From an uncultured Lentisphaeraceae bacterium (lineage in GTDB: Bacteria; Verrucomicrobiota; Kiritimatiellia; RFP12; DVOR01), in assembly GCA_949288955.1 (NCBI GenBank), contig CASEMS010000001.1, positions 1-64,000 on the forward strand: 64,000 bases of DNA. Reading direction: 5' to 3'. Positions 10,201 to 16,543 of the stretch are shown piece by piece. How positions within the stretch are numbered: the stretch's first letter is position 1; each line of letters opens with the position of its first letter. A program made the translations under genes and the position numbers. The notes under the pieces are model-generated. The model worked only from the letters and a program-made list of their open reading frames with translations. It ran no database searches and was not told the DNA's origin.

Positions 10201-11513
10201 TGCTGCGAAAGCATGGCCGAGAGCATGAGGCGCAGGCGTGCATACGCGGGCGAGGTCGCGGCAAGGCGGTTGTTGTCGTGCGTCTCGGCGAAGTGGATGA
10301 GCGGGCCACGCGTTTCCGAGAGGCGCACCATCTCCGGCAACATTGCCTCGAAGGCCCGCCGGTCATAGGTCTGGAAAATCTCCGAGTACGCCCAGTCCAA
10401 GCCGGAGGCACCGATGAGCGCCTCGGTCGTCGCCATTGGCCCCCCAAGCCCTTCGAGCAGAAAGACGGTGTCGGGGAACTCGCGGCGCACCAACGCCACA
10501 ATCACGTCCCACGCCGCCTTGGGGATCATGTAGCCTGCGTCGCAGCGGAAGCCGTCCACGCCCAATCGGCACCAGTGCAGGAAGACGTCCGCGATCTTGC
10601 GCCGCAGCTCCGGCTGCGAGTAGTCCAGCTCAACCAAGTCCTCCCACGTCACTCCCCACGCGCCGGGGGAGTGGAACGAGCCATCGACGTTCTTGCGGTA
10701 CCACTCCGGATGATGGATCTGGAAGGTGGCCGCCCAACCGGTGTGGTTGGCCGGCAGATCCATGAAGAGCGCGCCCCCTCGCGCGTGCGTGGCCGCGACC
10801 AATTCGCGGAACTGATCCAACGGCGTCGCCGAGCGGTCGAACTCCGCCAACGCCGGGTCCACCGAGAGGAAGTCCAAGCCCGCGAAGGGGGAGCCATAGC
10901 GTCCCATTCGCGCGAAGGTCGTCGGCGTCGGATGGATGGGCAGCAGGAGCAGGTTACGGAAGCCAAGCCCCAGGAAGATGTGGTCAAGGTGGCGGATGAG
11001 CGAGCGGAAGGTGCCGCTTGGCGGGATGACCGTGTAGCCCGCGCGGTCGAGGGCGGTCTCCTCCTCGGCGTGCGCTTTCGAGGCGAACGAAGCGGCCATC
11101 GCCTCGCCGAATTGGCGCGTGAAGGCCGCGTAGATGCTGTTGCCACCGGCGGTATGCGCGGGTGCGACCTTGACAATCGTGTTGTTGCCCTCCGGCCATT
11201 CCGGCACCGGGGTGTCGTTGGGCAGGAAGCAGGCTTTCCCCTCGAAGACCCCCACCTCCAAAAGCGGGATGCGCACGCGCCACGCGCCACGCCCGCACGG
11301 CTCCATCGGGATGTCGTGCCAATCGTCCCCGCTGATCAGGCGGGCTTCGTCCACGTGCGCCAACACCTCGCGATGATGCACCGCGGCCGCCCCCAAGTTG
11401 GTTCGGAAGACCATCCTGCCGGCGCCCCTGCCTTCGCGGGAGACGTTCACTTCCAAAATGTCGCCGACCCAGCGCAGCAACATCGCGCCGGCCGCAGGTT
11501 CCTGTCGAATCAT
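7230..11513 (-). CDS. Two-domain glycogen debranching enzyme (GH13-like glucanotransferase + amylo-alpha-1,6-glucosidase)
   Basis: A 1427-residue protein joining two catalytic modules. The N-terminal half is a GH13-type (beta/alpha)8 domain: nucleophile region DGFRCDAGYM, acid/base FLLEGLGG, and ETHDNNRLAA with the third acidic residue. The C-terminal third is an amylo-alpha-1,6-glucosidase/GDE domain (WFLDWGRDTLIVLRGI, IPNMIRGEDDANRETVDA, YTWMDTNYPAGTPRNGYAVE). This order and length match eukaryotic-type (AGL) debrancher, which moves a maltosyl/maltotriosyl unit and then hydrolyses the branch glucose. Most bacterial debranchers are single-domain GlgX/TreX or GDE. The ATG at 11513 (MIRQEPAAG) follows its own promoter (TTGCCA-17-TATGCT). 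A roughly 450-residue region between the catalytic modules is unassigned. No signal peptide, so cytosolic glycogen use is inferred. Confidence 0.85.
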   Translation of the reverse strand: MIRQEPAAGAMLLRWVGDILEVNVSREGRGAGRMVFRTNLGAAAVHHREVLAHVDEARLISGDDWHDIPMEPCGRGAWRVRIPLLEVGVFEGKACFLPNDTPVPEWPEGNNTIVKVAPAHTAGGNSIYAAFTRQFGEAMAASFASKAHAEEETALDRAGYTVIPPSGTFRSLIRHLDHIFLGLGFRNLLLLPIHPTPTTFARMGRYGSPFAGLDFLSVDPALAEFDRSATPLDQFRELVAATHARGGALFMDLPANHTGWAATFQIHHPEWYRKNVDGSFHSPGAWGVTWEDLVELDYSQPELRRKIADVFLHWCRLGVDGFRCDAGYMIPKAAWDVIVALVRREFPDTVFLLEGLGGPMATTEALIGASGLDWAYSEIFQTYDRRAFEAMLPEMVRLSETRGPLIHFAETHDNNRLAATSPAYARLRLMLSAMLSQQGCFGITAGVEWFAQEKIDVHGCGGLNWGSTDNACALIRRLNAILRTHPLFGPDTHLTQAQRGSGNVLAIVRSRPGHDPLLILANLDWQQPQNVSFDASGFPYRDAYDLLEGKPCRVNPLRMTLRPGQVRCLSSRPGDATSVEAAVCQRGAAPVAGMSRRRRLVMALNTLRWLDGSVDLYAEDLDALANRFIVDPIAFTALPGKNGGYPRAITVRLPGDLRREVCVPPGALIFVSAAVPFRVTLFDAEGAAVCGGQSIALADGGHGLMLPPRRAFDIFVGPPRSTLRLTLRAEIHAPEGVRNQTSTVWALGLGETAGRVHCRFSGLDVKALGNARCLLTNGTGAMAQIRLKWGDIRSQYDCLLALNRHPTVPDDRQIFLTRCRAWVLCNGFSAPLGGPCLVHVTVAPDGSAAEWRFSAPCGMGRRVPIILRVALEPGSNRVVLRFRRGRNTGPFRDPAVTVGLVLRPDIEWRNFHCKTKAYTGPEQAWPKAVTNRPDGFDFEPEPGARMAVTMAGADWNPEPTWTYNVAHPEEVARGQEGASDLWSPGWFHIELDRGQEVALVAGEPCPGVPQIPALREALPKSTLSLKEAMRLALRNYIVRRDAHKTVIAGYPWFLDWGRDTLIVLRGIIAAEEWETAFDILAEFGRFERNGTIPNMIRGEDDANRETVDAPLWLAVAADDLIATQGAAKVLGLKCGERTLRDVLVSIAEHYIVGTENGIKADPETGLIWAPAHYTWMDTNYPAGTPRNGYAVEIQALWVRLLDLLGREVAPKWKRLAARVRRSFRERFPLPQGGLSDCLYAAPGVGARQADPDDAIRPNQLYAITLGLLRDDRALAQSVLDATACLLLPGAIRTLADRPVRRALPIIRDGHPLNDPHNPYWGRYEGDEDTRRKPAYHNGTGWTLPFPLYAEALWLTHPEEPIRAEAYALLASAEHLVNQDCVTQLPECVMGDAPHEPCGTGAQAWGVSELFRVLCLVAPPPAEPTERM

Positions 11514-11539
11514 CGTGCAATCCCTCTCATGTCGCCGAC

Positions 11540-11568
11540 AGCATACCACACCCTCGCCCCTTTGGCAA
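11540..11568 (-). promoter_or_regulatory. Promoter of the debranching enzyme gene
   Basis: Minus-strand TTGCCA (11563-11568), 17-nt spacer, TATGCT (11540-11545), about 26 bases before the ATG. It begins at the very end of the upstream SDR gene. Confidence 0.55.
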
Positions 11569-11569
11569 A

Positions 11570-12187
11570 TCAAAGGAGGTGCTGGCCGGCGTCGACGTAG
11601 AGAATCTGTCCAGTGATGGATGGGGTTCGGAGGAGGAAGTCGACCGCCCCCCAGACTTCCTCGATGGTGGGGCGCGGGGTGAGGCAGGCGCCGGCTTTCT
11701 CGCTGTGTGCGCGGTCGGGTGGGGGAAGGACGGGGCCGGGCGCGATGGCGTTCACGCGGGCGCCGGTCTCCTGCCCCCAGCAACGCGCCGCGGCGAGCGT
11801 CCAACGCGCCAAGCGACGCTTGCCTTCCAGATAGGCGCGCACGGCGGGGGGAAGATCGGTCTCCGCGCGATGGATGCGGGAATCGAGGAAGGTGATGACG
11901 TGGGCGCGGGGGAAACGTGCATGGATGGCCTCGGCCACGCGGATGGGGCCGGTGGCGTTGGCCTGGCCCATGCGCTCGACGTCGGCGTTCAGCTCAAAGC
12001 GTCCGGCCAAGAGCAAGACCGCGTCGCATCCCGTCAGCCGTGCGACGGCGGCTCCGGGGTCGAACGTGGAGGCAAGAAAATCGCCGTACTCCCTGCGTGA
12101 GAGCACGGCGGTTTCGTCCCCGCGTTCGCGGAACTTCGGGAGCAACGCGGCGCCGATGCGCCCGGGGCCGACAAGCGTTACTTGCAT
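11570..12187 (-). CDS. Short-chain dehydrogenase/reductase, possibly pteridine-reductase (FolM)-like
   Basis: A 205-residue Rossmann-fold protein with a short N-terminal GPGRIGAAL dinucleotide site, a middle segment NATGPIRVAEAI and an SDR-type end ARVNAIAPGPVLPP...TGQILYVDAGQHL. The ending resembles FolM-type dihydromonapterin reductases. However, I do not see a clean Tyr-x-x-x-Lys pair (nearest is YLEGKRRL), so the substrate is uncertain. The ATG at 12187 overlaps the end of the lipoprotein gene by 10 nt, making this the last gene of thrS-infC-lipoprotein-SDR. Confidence 0.6.
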   Translation of the reverse strand: MQVTLVGPGRIGAALLPKFRERGDETAVLSRREYGDFLASTFDPGAAVARLTGCDAVLLLAGRFELNADVERMGQANATGPIRVAEAIHARFPRAHVITFLDSRIHRAETDLPPAVRAYLEGKRRLARWTLAAARCWGQETGARVNAIAPGPVLPPPDRAHSEKAGACLTPRPTIEEVWGAVDFLLRTPSITGQILYVDAGQHLL

Positions 12188-12666
12188 CCGTCGGCGGCGG
12201 GGTGGGGGACAATGCGCCAACGGTTGGCACGGAACTGCGCCAACCGCGCCTCCGCCGCGAGGGCTGCATACTCATCGTCCAGTCCGGCATCGGCAATCTT
12301 CCGCGCCAGTTGGGCGGCCTCGGCCAAGCGTTGCTCCAACGCGTCGCAGGCTTTGGCCACCGCCTTGGCGTCCGCATCCTGTGTCTGCGCCAATGTCAAC
12401 GCCGCCTCGGCGGTGCGCACTTGCGCCTCCACGACCTCCCGATGTGAGAGGGTGCCGTTCCGCCATCGCTCGAAGGCTTGGGCTTCCGCCTTCCGTGCGG
12501 CGGCGAGGCTTGCCTGGGCCGCCGTCACGGCGGGTCGAGGCTTGGCCGTTGACTCGGATGTCGGCACGTCCGTCGCTGTTGTGATGGCGGGTACCTCCGT
12601 ACGCGACGCACAGGCCACGCAGAGGAGTGCGAGGCCTGCGGCCGTAAGGGTAGGGGCAAGGCGCAT
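12178..12666 (-). CDS. Small Ala-rich probable lipoprotein, unknown function
   Basis: A 162-residue protein. The N-terminus MRLAPTLTAAGLALLCVAC is a signal peptide ending in a Cys that could be lipidated, though the lipobox (CVAC) is weak. The rest is a low-complexity Ala/Glu/Arg-rich helix with heptad-like spacing, probably a coiled coil (residues about 45-140). It starts one base after the infC stop (TGA-c-ATG). I recognise no family. Its place behind infC suggests co-expression with translation genes but says nothing about function. Confidence 0.6.
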   Translation of the reverse strand: MRLAPTLTAAGLALLCVACASRTEVPAITTATDVPTSESTAKPRPAVTAAQASLAAARKAEAQAFERWRNGTLSHREVVEAQVRTAEAALTLAQTQDADAKAVAKACDALEQRLAEAAQLARKIADAGLDDEYAALAAEARLAQFRANRWRIVPHPAADGCK

Positions 12667-12667
12667 G

Positions 12668-13375
12668 TCAGCGCTGGGTGGGGTGGAGGCCCGTGGCGGG
12701 CGGGGTGGGGCTAAGCCCAAGCGTGGGTTTGGGGGCGGCGCCCGGGGCCGTGGGGCTGAGGCCCGCGACGGGTTTGGGCCCGGCGCCCTCGGCGGAGGCG
12801 TTCTTGCGCGCGCCGCCCTTGGTGGACTTCGGGGCCAGGAGGGCCGAGAGGTCGCGCCCGACGAGTTTGGGCGCCTGCTCGACGGAGGTCTTCTCGGCGC
12901 ACATCTCGATGACGCGCTCAATCATCTCCACGCCGAGTTCGCGGTGGGCGTTCTCGCGGCCGCGGAACTTGAGGGAGATCTTGACCTTGTTGCCCTGCTC
13001 GATGAAGCCGAGGATCTCCTTGACCTTGCGGGTGAGGTCGCCCACATCCGTGCCGGAGTGGAACTTGATTTCCTTGACTTGGGTGGCCTTGGCGTTCTTC
13101 CGGGCCTGCTTCTGGCGGATGCTCTCCTCGTACCGGAACTTCCCGTAGTCCATGATCTTGCAGAGCGGCGGTTGGGCGGTGGGGGTGATCTCCACCAAAT
13201 CCAACCCTGCGGCGTCGGCGAGGGCCTGTGCCTTTCGGGTGGGCATCACGCCAAGCATCTTGCCGGTGGCGTCGACCACGCGCACCTCGGGCACGCGGAT
13301 CTTGAAGTTGGTGCGGATGAAGGACGCGGTCTTGCGGCCGTTCTGCTCCTGACGGGGTTTGGGGGTAAGTGCCAA
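12668..13375 (-). CDS. infC: Translation initiation factor IF-3 with C-terminal extension
   Basis: IF-3 binds the 30S subunit and checks initiator tRNA and start codon. Signatures: N-domain FKIRVPEVRVVDATGKMLGV, linker CKIMDYGKFRYEE, C-domain VKEIKFHSGT and KVKISLKFRGRE. The 235-residue protein is about 55 residues longer than usual, because of a Pro/Ala/Gly-rich tail with repeated GLSPT-like phrases. The tail is in frame and ends at a TGA next to the following gene, so it is probably real. It lies 25 bp downstream of thrS, as in the classic thrS-infC order, but rpmI and rplT do not follow. The start is an ordinary ATG, not the AUU/AUC of E. coli infC. Confidence 0.95.
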   Translation of the reverse strand: MALTPKPRQEQNGRKTASFIRTNFKIRVPEVRVVDATGKMLGVMPTRKAQALADAAGLDLVEITPTAQPPLCKIMDYGKFRYEESIRQKQARKNAKATQVKEIKFHSGTDVGDLTRKVKEILGFIEQGNKVKISLKFRGRENAHRELGVEMIERVIEMCAEKTSVEQAPKLVGRDLSALLAPKSTKGGARKNASAEGAGPKPVAGLSPTAPGAAPKPTLGLSPTPPATGLHPTQR

Positions 13376-13400
13376 GGCGGCAACTCCTTTTCGTGTTTGC

Positions 13401-15143
13401 TTAGGGTTCTTCGGAGGTCTCTCTGCGGACCATCTCGATGAAGGCTTCCGGGGTCATGGTGCCCAGGTCGCCCTTTTCGCGGCTACGCACCGCGACGACG
13501 CCGGCTTCCGCCTCGCGGCCGCCGATGACAAGCATATAAGGGATTTTGGCCAAGGTGGCCTTGCGGATCTTGGCGCCGATCTTGTCGCCCGCCCAATCGC
13601 CCTCGGCGCGGAGGTCGGCCGCCTGCAGTTTGGCGAGGACCTCCTTGGCGGCGGGGAGCTGGGCGTCGGTGATGTTCAGCACCTTGGCCTGGACGGGCGC
13701 GAGCCACGTGGGGAAGGCGCCCGCGTAATGCTCGATGAGGATGCCGAAGAAGCGTTCCAGCGAACCGAGCAACGCACGGTGAACCATGTAGGGCTGGTGC
13801 TCCTTGCCATCCTCGCCGGTGTAGGTGAGGTGGAAGCGCTCGGGCAGGTTGAAGTCGAACTGGATGGTGCCCAGCTGCCACTCGCGGCCCAAGGCGTCTT
13901 TGATCTTCATGTCGATCTTCGGGCCGTAGAAGGCACCGCCGCCCTCGTCCACCTCATAGGCCAACCCCTCGGCCTCCAACGCCTGACGGAGGGAGTTCGT
14001 GGCCTGCTCCCATTTCGCGGGGTCGCCGACCGCCTTCTCGGGCTTGGTGGAGAGATAGGCAGAGATGTCGGTGAAGCCGAAGCGGCGGAGCACCTTGAGG
14101 CAGAAGCGCACGGTGAAGCGGATCTCGTCCTCGATCTTCTCGGGGGCGCAGAAGATGTGCGCGTCGTCCTGCGTGAAGCCGCGGACGCGGAAGAGGCCGT
14201 GGCGCACGCCGTCCTTCTCGTAACGGTAGACCGTGCCCAACTCCGCCCACCGCAGCGGCAGGTCGCGGTAGCTGTACTTCTTGAAGAGATAGGCTTGGAT
14301 GTGGAAGGGGCAGTTCATCGGCTTGACGTAGTAGGCCTCCTGCGTCGTCTTGCCGCCCTCGCCCTCCGTCACGCTCATCGCCGGGAACATGCTGTCCTTG
14401 TAGAACCCGAGGTGCCCGGAGGTCTCCCAGAGGTTCGAGCGGCCGATATGCGGCGTGAAGAGCATCTCGTAGCCGTGGCGGAAGTGCTCTTTGCGCCAAT
14501 AGTCCTCAATCGCCACGCGCACGCGCGCGCCCTTCGGCAGCCAATGCGCCAAGCCCGGGCCGACGCTTTCCGTGATCGTGAACAGCTCCAACTCCTTGCC
14601 CAGCTTGCGATGGTCGCGCCGCTTGGCCTCCTCGATGCGCTGCACGATGGCGTCCAGCTCCTTCTGCGAGGCCGCCGCGATGCCATAGACGCGCTGAAGC
14701 ATCTTGTTGTGCTCGTCGCCGCGGTAGTAGCTCCCCGCCACGCTCATCAGCTTCACCGCGCCCACGCACCCACTGTGCGCCACGTGCGGCCCACGGCAGA
14801 GATCCACGTAGTCGCCCGTCCGGTAGATGGAGATGGGCTCGCCCTCCGGGATGTCCGCCAGACGCTCCAGCTTGTAAGGCTGATCCTTGAAGAGCTCCCG
14901 CGCCTGCTCCCGCGTCAGCTCCTCGCGCACGAAGGGCAGCTTCGCGCCAATCAGCTTGCGCACGGCCTTCTCGATCGCCGGGAAGTCCTCGGCGCTCAGG
15001 CGATGCTCCAAATCGAAGTCGTAATAAAAGCCGTCATCCGTCGCCGGCCCGATGTCGATCTTCACGTCATCGAACAGCGAGCACACCGCCGACGCCACCA
15101 AATGCGCCGCGCTGTGCCGGATTTCCTCAATCGTCGCACTCAT
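13401..15143 (-). CDS. thrS: Threonyl-tRNA synthetase without TGS domain
   Basis: Charges tRNA-Thr. The 580-residue protein begins directly at the editing (SAD) domain: HSAAHLVASAV has the HxxxH pair and LCRGPHV the Cys/His pair that complete the zinc/editing site. The class II core has motif 2 (FRVRGFTQDDAHIF) and the zinc ligand region (VKPMNCPFH). The C-terminal anticodon-binding domain follows (IPYMLVIGGREAEAG). The approximately 60-residue N-terminal TGS domain of E. coli ThrRS is absent. The ATG at 15143 follows a GGAG ribosome site; the 23-residue upstream extension lacks family similarity and contains the promoter. Confidence 0.95.
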   Translation of the reverse strand: MSATIEEIRHSAAHLVASAVCSLFDDVKIDIGPATDDGFYYDFDLEHRLSAEDFPAIEKAVRKLIGAKLPFVREELTREQARELFKDQPYKLERLADIPEGEPISIYRTGDYVDLCRGPHVAHSGCVGAVKLMSVAGSYYRGDEHNKMLQRVYGIAAASQKELDAIVQRIEEAKRRDHRKLGKELELFTITESVGPGLAHWLPKGARVRVAIEDYWRKEHFRHGYEMLFTPHIGRSNLWETSGHLGFYKDSMFPAMSVTEGEGGKTTQEAYYVKPMNCPFHIQAYLFKKYSYRDLPLRWAELGTVYRYEKDGVRHGLFRVRGFTQDDAHIFCAPEKIEDEIRFTVRFCLKVLRRFGFTDISAYLSTKPEKAVGDPAKWEQATNSLRQALEAEGLAYEVDEGGGAFYGPKIDMKIKDALGREWQLGTIQFDFNLPERFHLTYTGEDGKEHQPYMVHRALLGSLERFFGILIEHYAGAFPTWLAPVQAKVLNITDAQLPAAKEVLAKLQAADLRAEGDWAGDKIGAKIRKATLAKIPYMLVIGGREAEAGVVAVRSREKGDLGTMTPEAFIEMVRRETSEEP

Positions 15144-15167
15144 GCTTGCTCCTGTGTTTCGCCCGCC

Positions 15168-15173
15168 ATTATA
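15168..15173 (-). promoter_or_regulatory. thrS -10 box
   Basis: Minus-strand GG-TATAAT-GG, 24 bases before the thrS ATG, followed by CAGGAGC as ribosome site. No convincing -35 box at 16-18 nt. Confidence 0.55.
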
Positions 15174-15382
15174 CCGCATTCCTTGACGCAATGGAAGCCT
15201 GTCCCACAACAATCACGGCTACCGTGTTTCTTGGCGACGTCCTAAGGCGCGCCCATCTTCGAGGACGATAATCAGAGACCCTCCTTTGGGGCTTTTGGGA
15301 GCCTAAAGGACGTGAAGGACATGGGGGACTTGAAGGACGAGAAGGACGGGGCTTGGCACAGGGGTGGCGGCCACCGTTCGGA
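15174..15382. other. Intergenic stretch with short purine-rich direct repeats
   Basis: Part of the 454-bp gap between divergent thrS and the GT2 gene. I see no ORF or RNA gene in it. At 15305-15347 there is an imperfect tandem of GAAGGAC (15314, 15332, 15341, with AAAGGAC at 15305) spaced 9 or 18 nt apart. It lies just upstream of repeat locus 2. Confidence 0.6.
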
Positions 15383-15470
15383 GGATCAGCCGCTGACCCG
15401 AGGTGGATCAGCCGCTGACCCGAAGTGGATCAGCCGCTAGTCCGAGGTGGATCAGCCGCCGAGCCGAGGT
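15383..15470. repeat. 22-nt tandem repeat, locus 2 (4 units)
   Basis: Four contiguous 22-nt units starting at 15383, 15405, 15427 and 15449, all in the same register: GGATCAGCCGC-core plus a GAGGT-type linker. The linker orientation is the reverse of that at locus 5. It lies between two divergently transcribed genes. Confidence 0.95.
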
Positions 15471-15565
15471 GGGGGAGGGGCGACGGCGTGGACAACGAGC
15501 ACCCAATGAACGGTCATTTTAGCCCTCGGTTTTCCCGAATCGACGCGGGAGGGGCGGGGATGTGC

Positions 15566-15571
15566 TATACT
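15566..15571 (+). promoter_or_regulatory. Probable -10 box of the GT2 gene
   Basis: TATACT preceded by TGTGC, 26 bases before the ATG; the ribosome site AGAAGGGAG follows. No clear -35. Confidence 0.5.
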
Positions 15572-15597
15572 GGCGACTTTCAGAAGGGAGCGTGCCC

Positions 15598-16542
15598 ATG
15601 CAGAAAAACCAGCGAGTCGCCGTCCTTGTGCCATGCTACAATGAGGCCCTCACCATTGAGAAGGTGGTGAAGGATTTCCGCGCGCAGTTGCCGGACGCGG
15701 AGATTTGGGTCTACGACAACAACAGCACGGATGGTTCCGGGGAGTTGGCGAAGGCGGCGGGGGCGTCGGTGCGCCATGTGCGCCAGCAGGGCAAGGGCCA
15801 TGTGGTGCGCCGGATGTTCCAGGAAATCGAGGCGGATGTCTATGTGATGGTGGACGCGGACGACACCTATCCCGCCGATGAGGTGAAAAAGCTCATCCAG
15901 CCCATCCTGAATGGGGAGGCCGACATGGTGAATGGCGACCGCCTCTCCTCCACCTACATGACCGAGAACAAACGCCCCGGGCACAACTTCGGCAACACGC
16001 TGATGTGCGCCTTGATCCGCCTGCTGTGGGGGCAACGCGTGCATGACGTGCTGACGGGCTATCGCGCCTTCTCGCGCCTCTTCGTGAAGACCTGCCCGGT
16101 CTTGGCCCAAGGGTTTGAGATCGAGACGGAGATGACCCTGCACACGTTGGACAAGCGGATGAGCTTGGTGGAGGTCCCCGTGCAGTACCGAGACCGCCCG
16201 AAGGGGTCGTTCTCCAAGCTCAACACGGTGAGCGATGGCTTCCGCGTGCTCTTCACGCTCTTCAATCTCTTCCGCCTCTATCGCCCGGAGCTCTTCTTCG
16301 GCGCGGTGGGGGGCGTGTTGCTGCTGATCGCGGCGGGCCTTTTCGTGCCTGTCCTGGCGGAGTATTTCAAGACCGGCTTGGTGCCGCGCATCCCCACGCA
16401 GATCTTCTCGGGCTTCCTGGCCATCGCCGGGTTGCTCTCCTTTGGCGTGGGGCTGATCCTGGGCGCGTGCAAAAAGCAGTCCGACCAATTGTTCGAGATT
16501 CTCACGGCGCAGGAGAAAGGCCGTGAGGTGCAGAGGAGCTGA
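15598..16542 (+). CDS. GT2 glycosyltransferase, dolichol-phosphate-mannose-synthase-like, membrane anchored
   Basis: A 314-residue family 2 transferase. N-terminal [10 protein letters not shown] nucleotide-sugar strand, DNNSTDGS, then the metal-binding DADDTYP, and GYRAFSR and KGSFSKL typical of DPM1/ArnC/GtrB relatives. Two hydrophobic helices follow (about 240-265 and 275-300), so it should transfer a sugar to a polyprenyl phosphate at the membrane. The start MQKNQ is chosen because AAGGGAG precedes it. The stop TGA is one base before the ftsH ATG, so the two genes form an operon. The sugar cannot be told from sequence. Confidence 0.85.
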   Translation: MQKNQRVAVLVPCYNEALTIEKVVKDFRAQLPDAEIWVYDNNSTDGSGELAKAAGASVRHVRQQGKGHVVRRMFQEIEADVYVMVDADDTYPADEVKKLIQPILNGEADMVNGDRLSSTYMTENKRPGHNFGNTLMCALIRLLWGQRVHDVLTGYRAFSRLFVKTCPVLAQGFEIETEMTLHTLDKRMSLVEVPVQYRDRPKGSFSKLNTVSDGFRVLFTLFNLFRLYRPELFFGAVGGVLLLIAAGLFVPVLAEYFKTGLVPRIPTQIFSGFLAIAGLLSFGVGLILGACKKQSDQLFEILTAQEKGREVQRS

Positions 16543-16543
16543 A

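Noticed and set aside
8385-11600. A 1071-residue plus-strand frame
   Set aside because: Antisense to the debranching enzyme whose catalytic motifs are clear.
15174-15597. tRNA or riboswitch in the largest intergenic gap
   Set aside because: No cloverleaf, CCA end or known aptamer consensus could be found by eye; only repeats and promoter elements.
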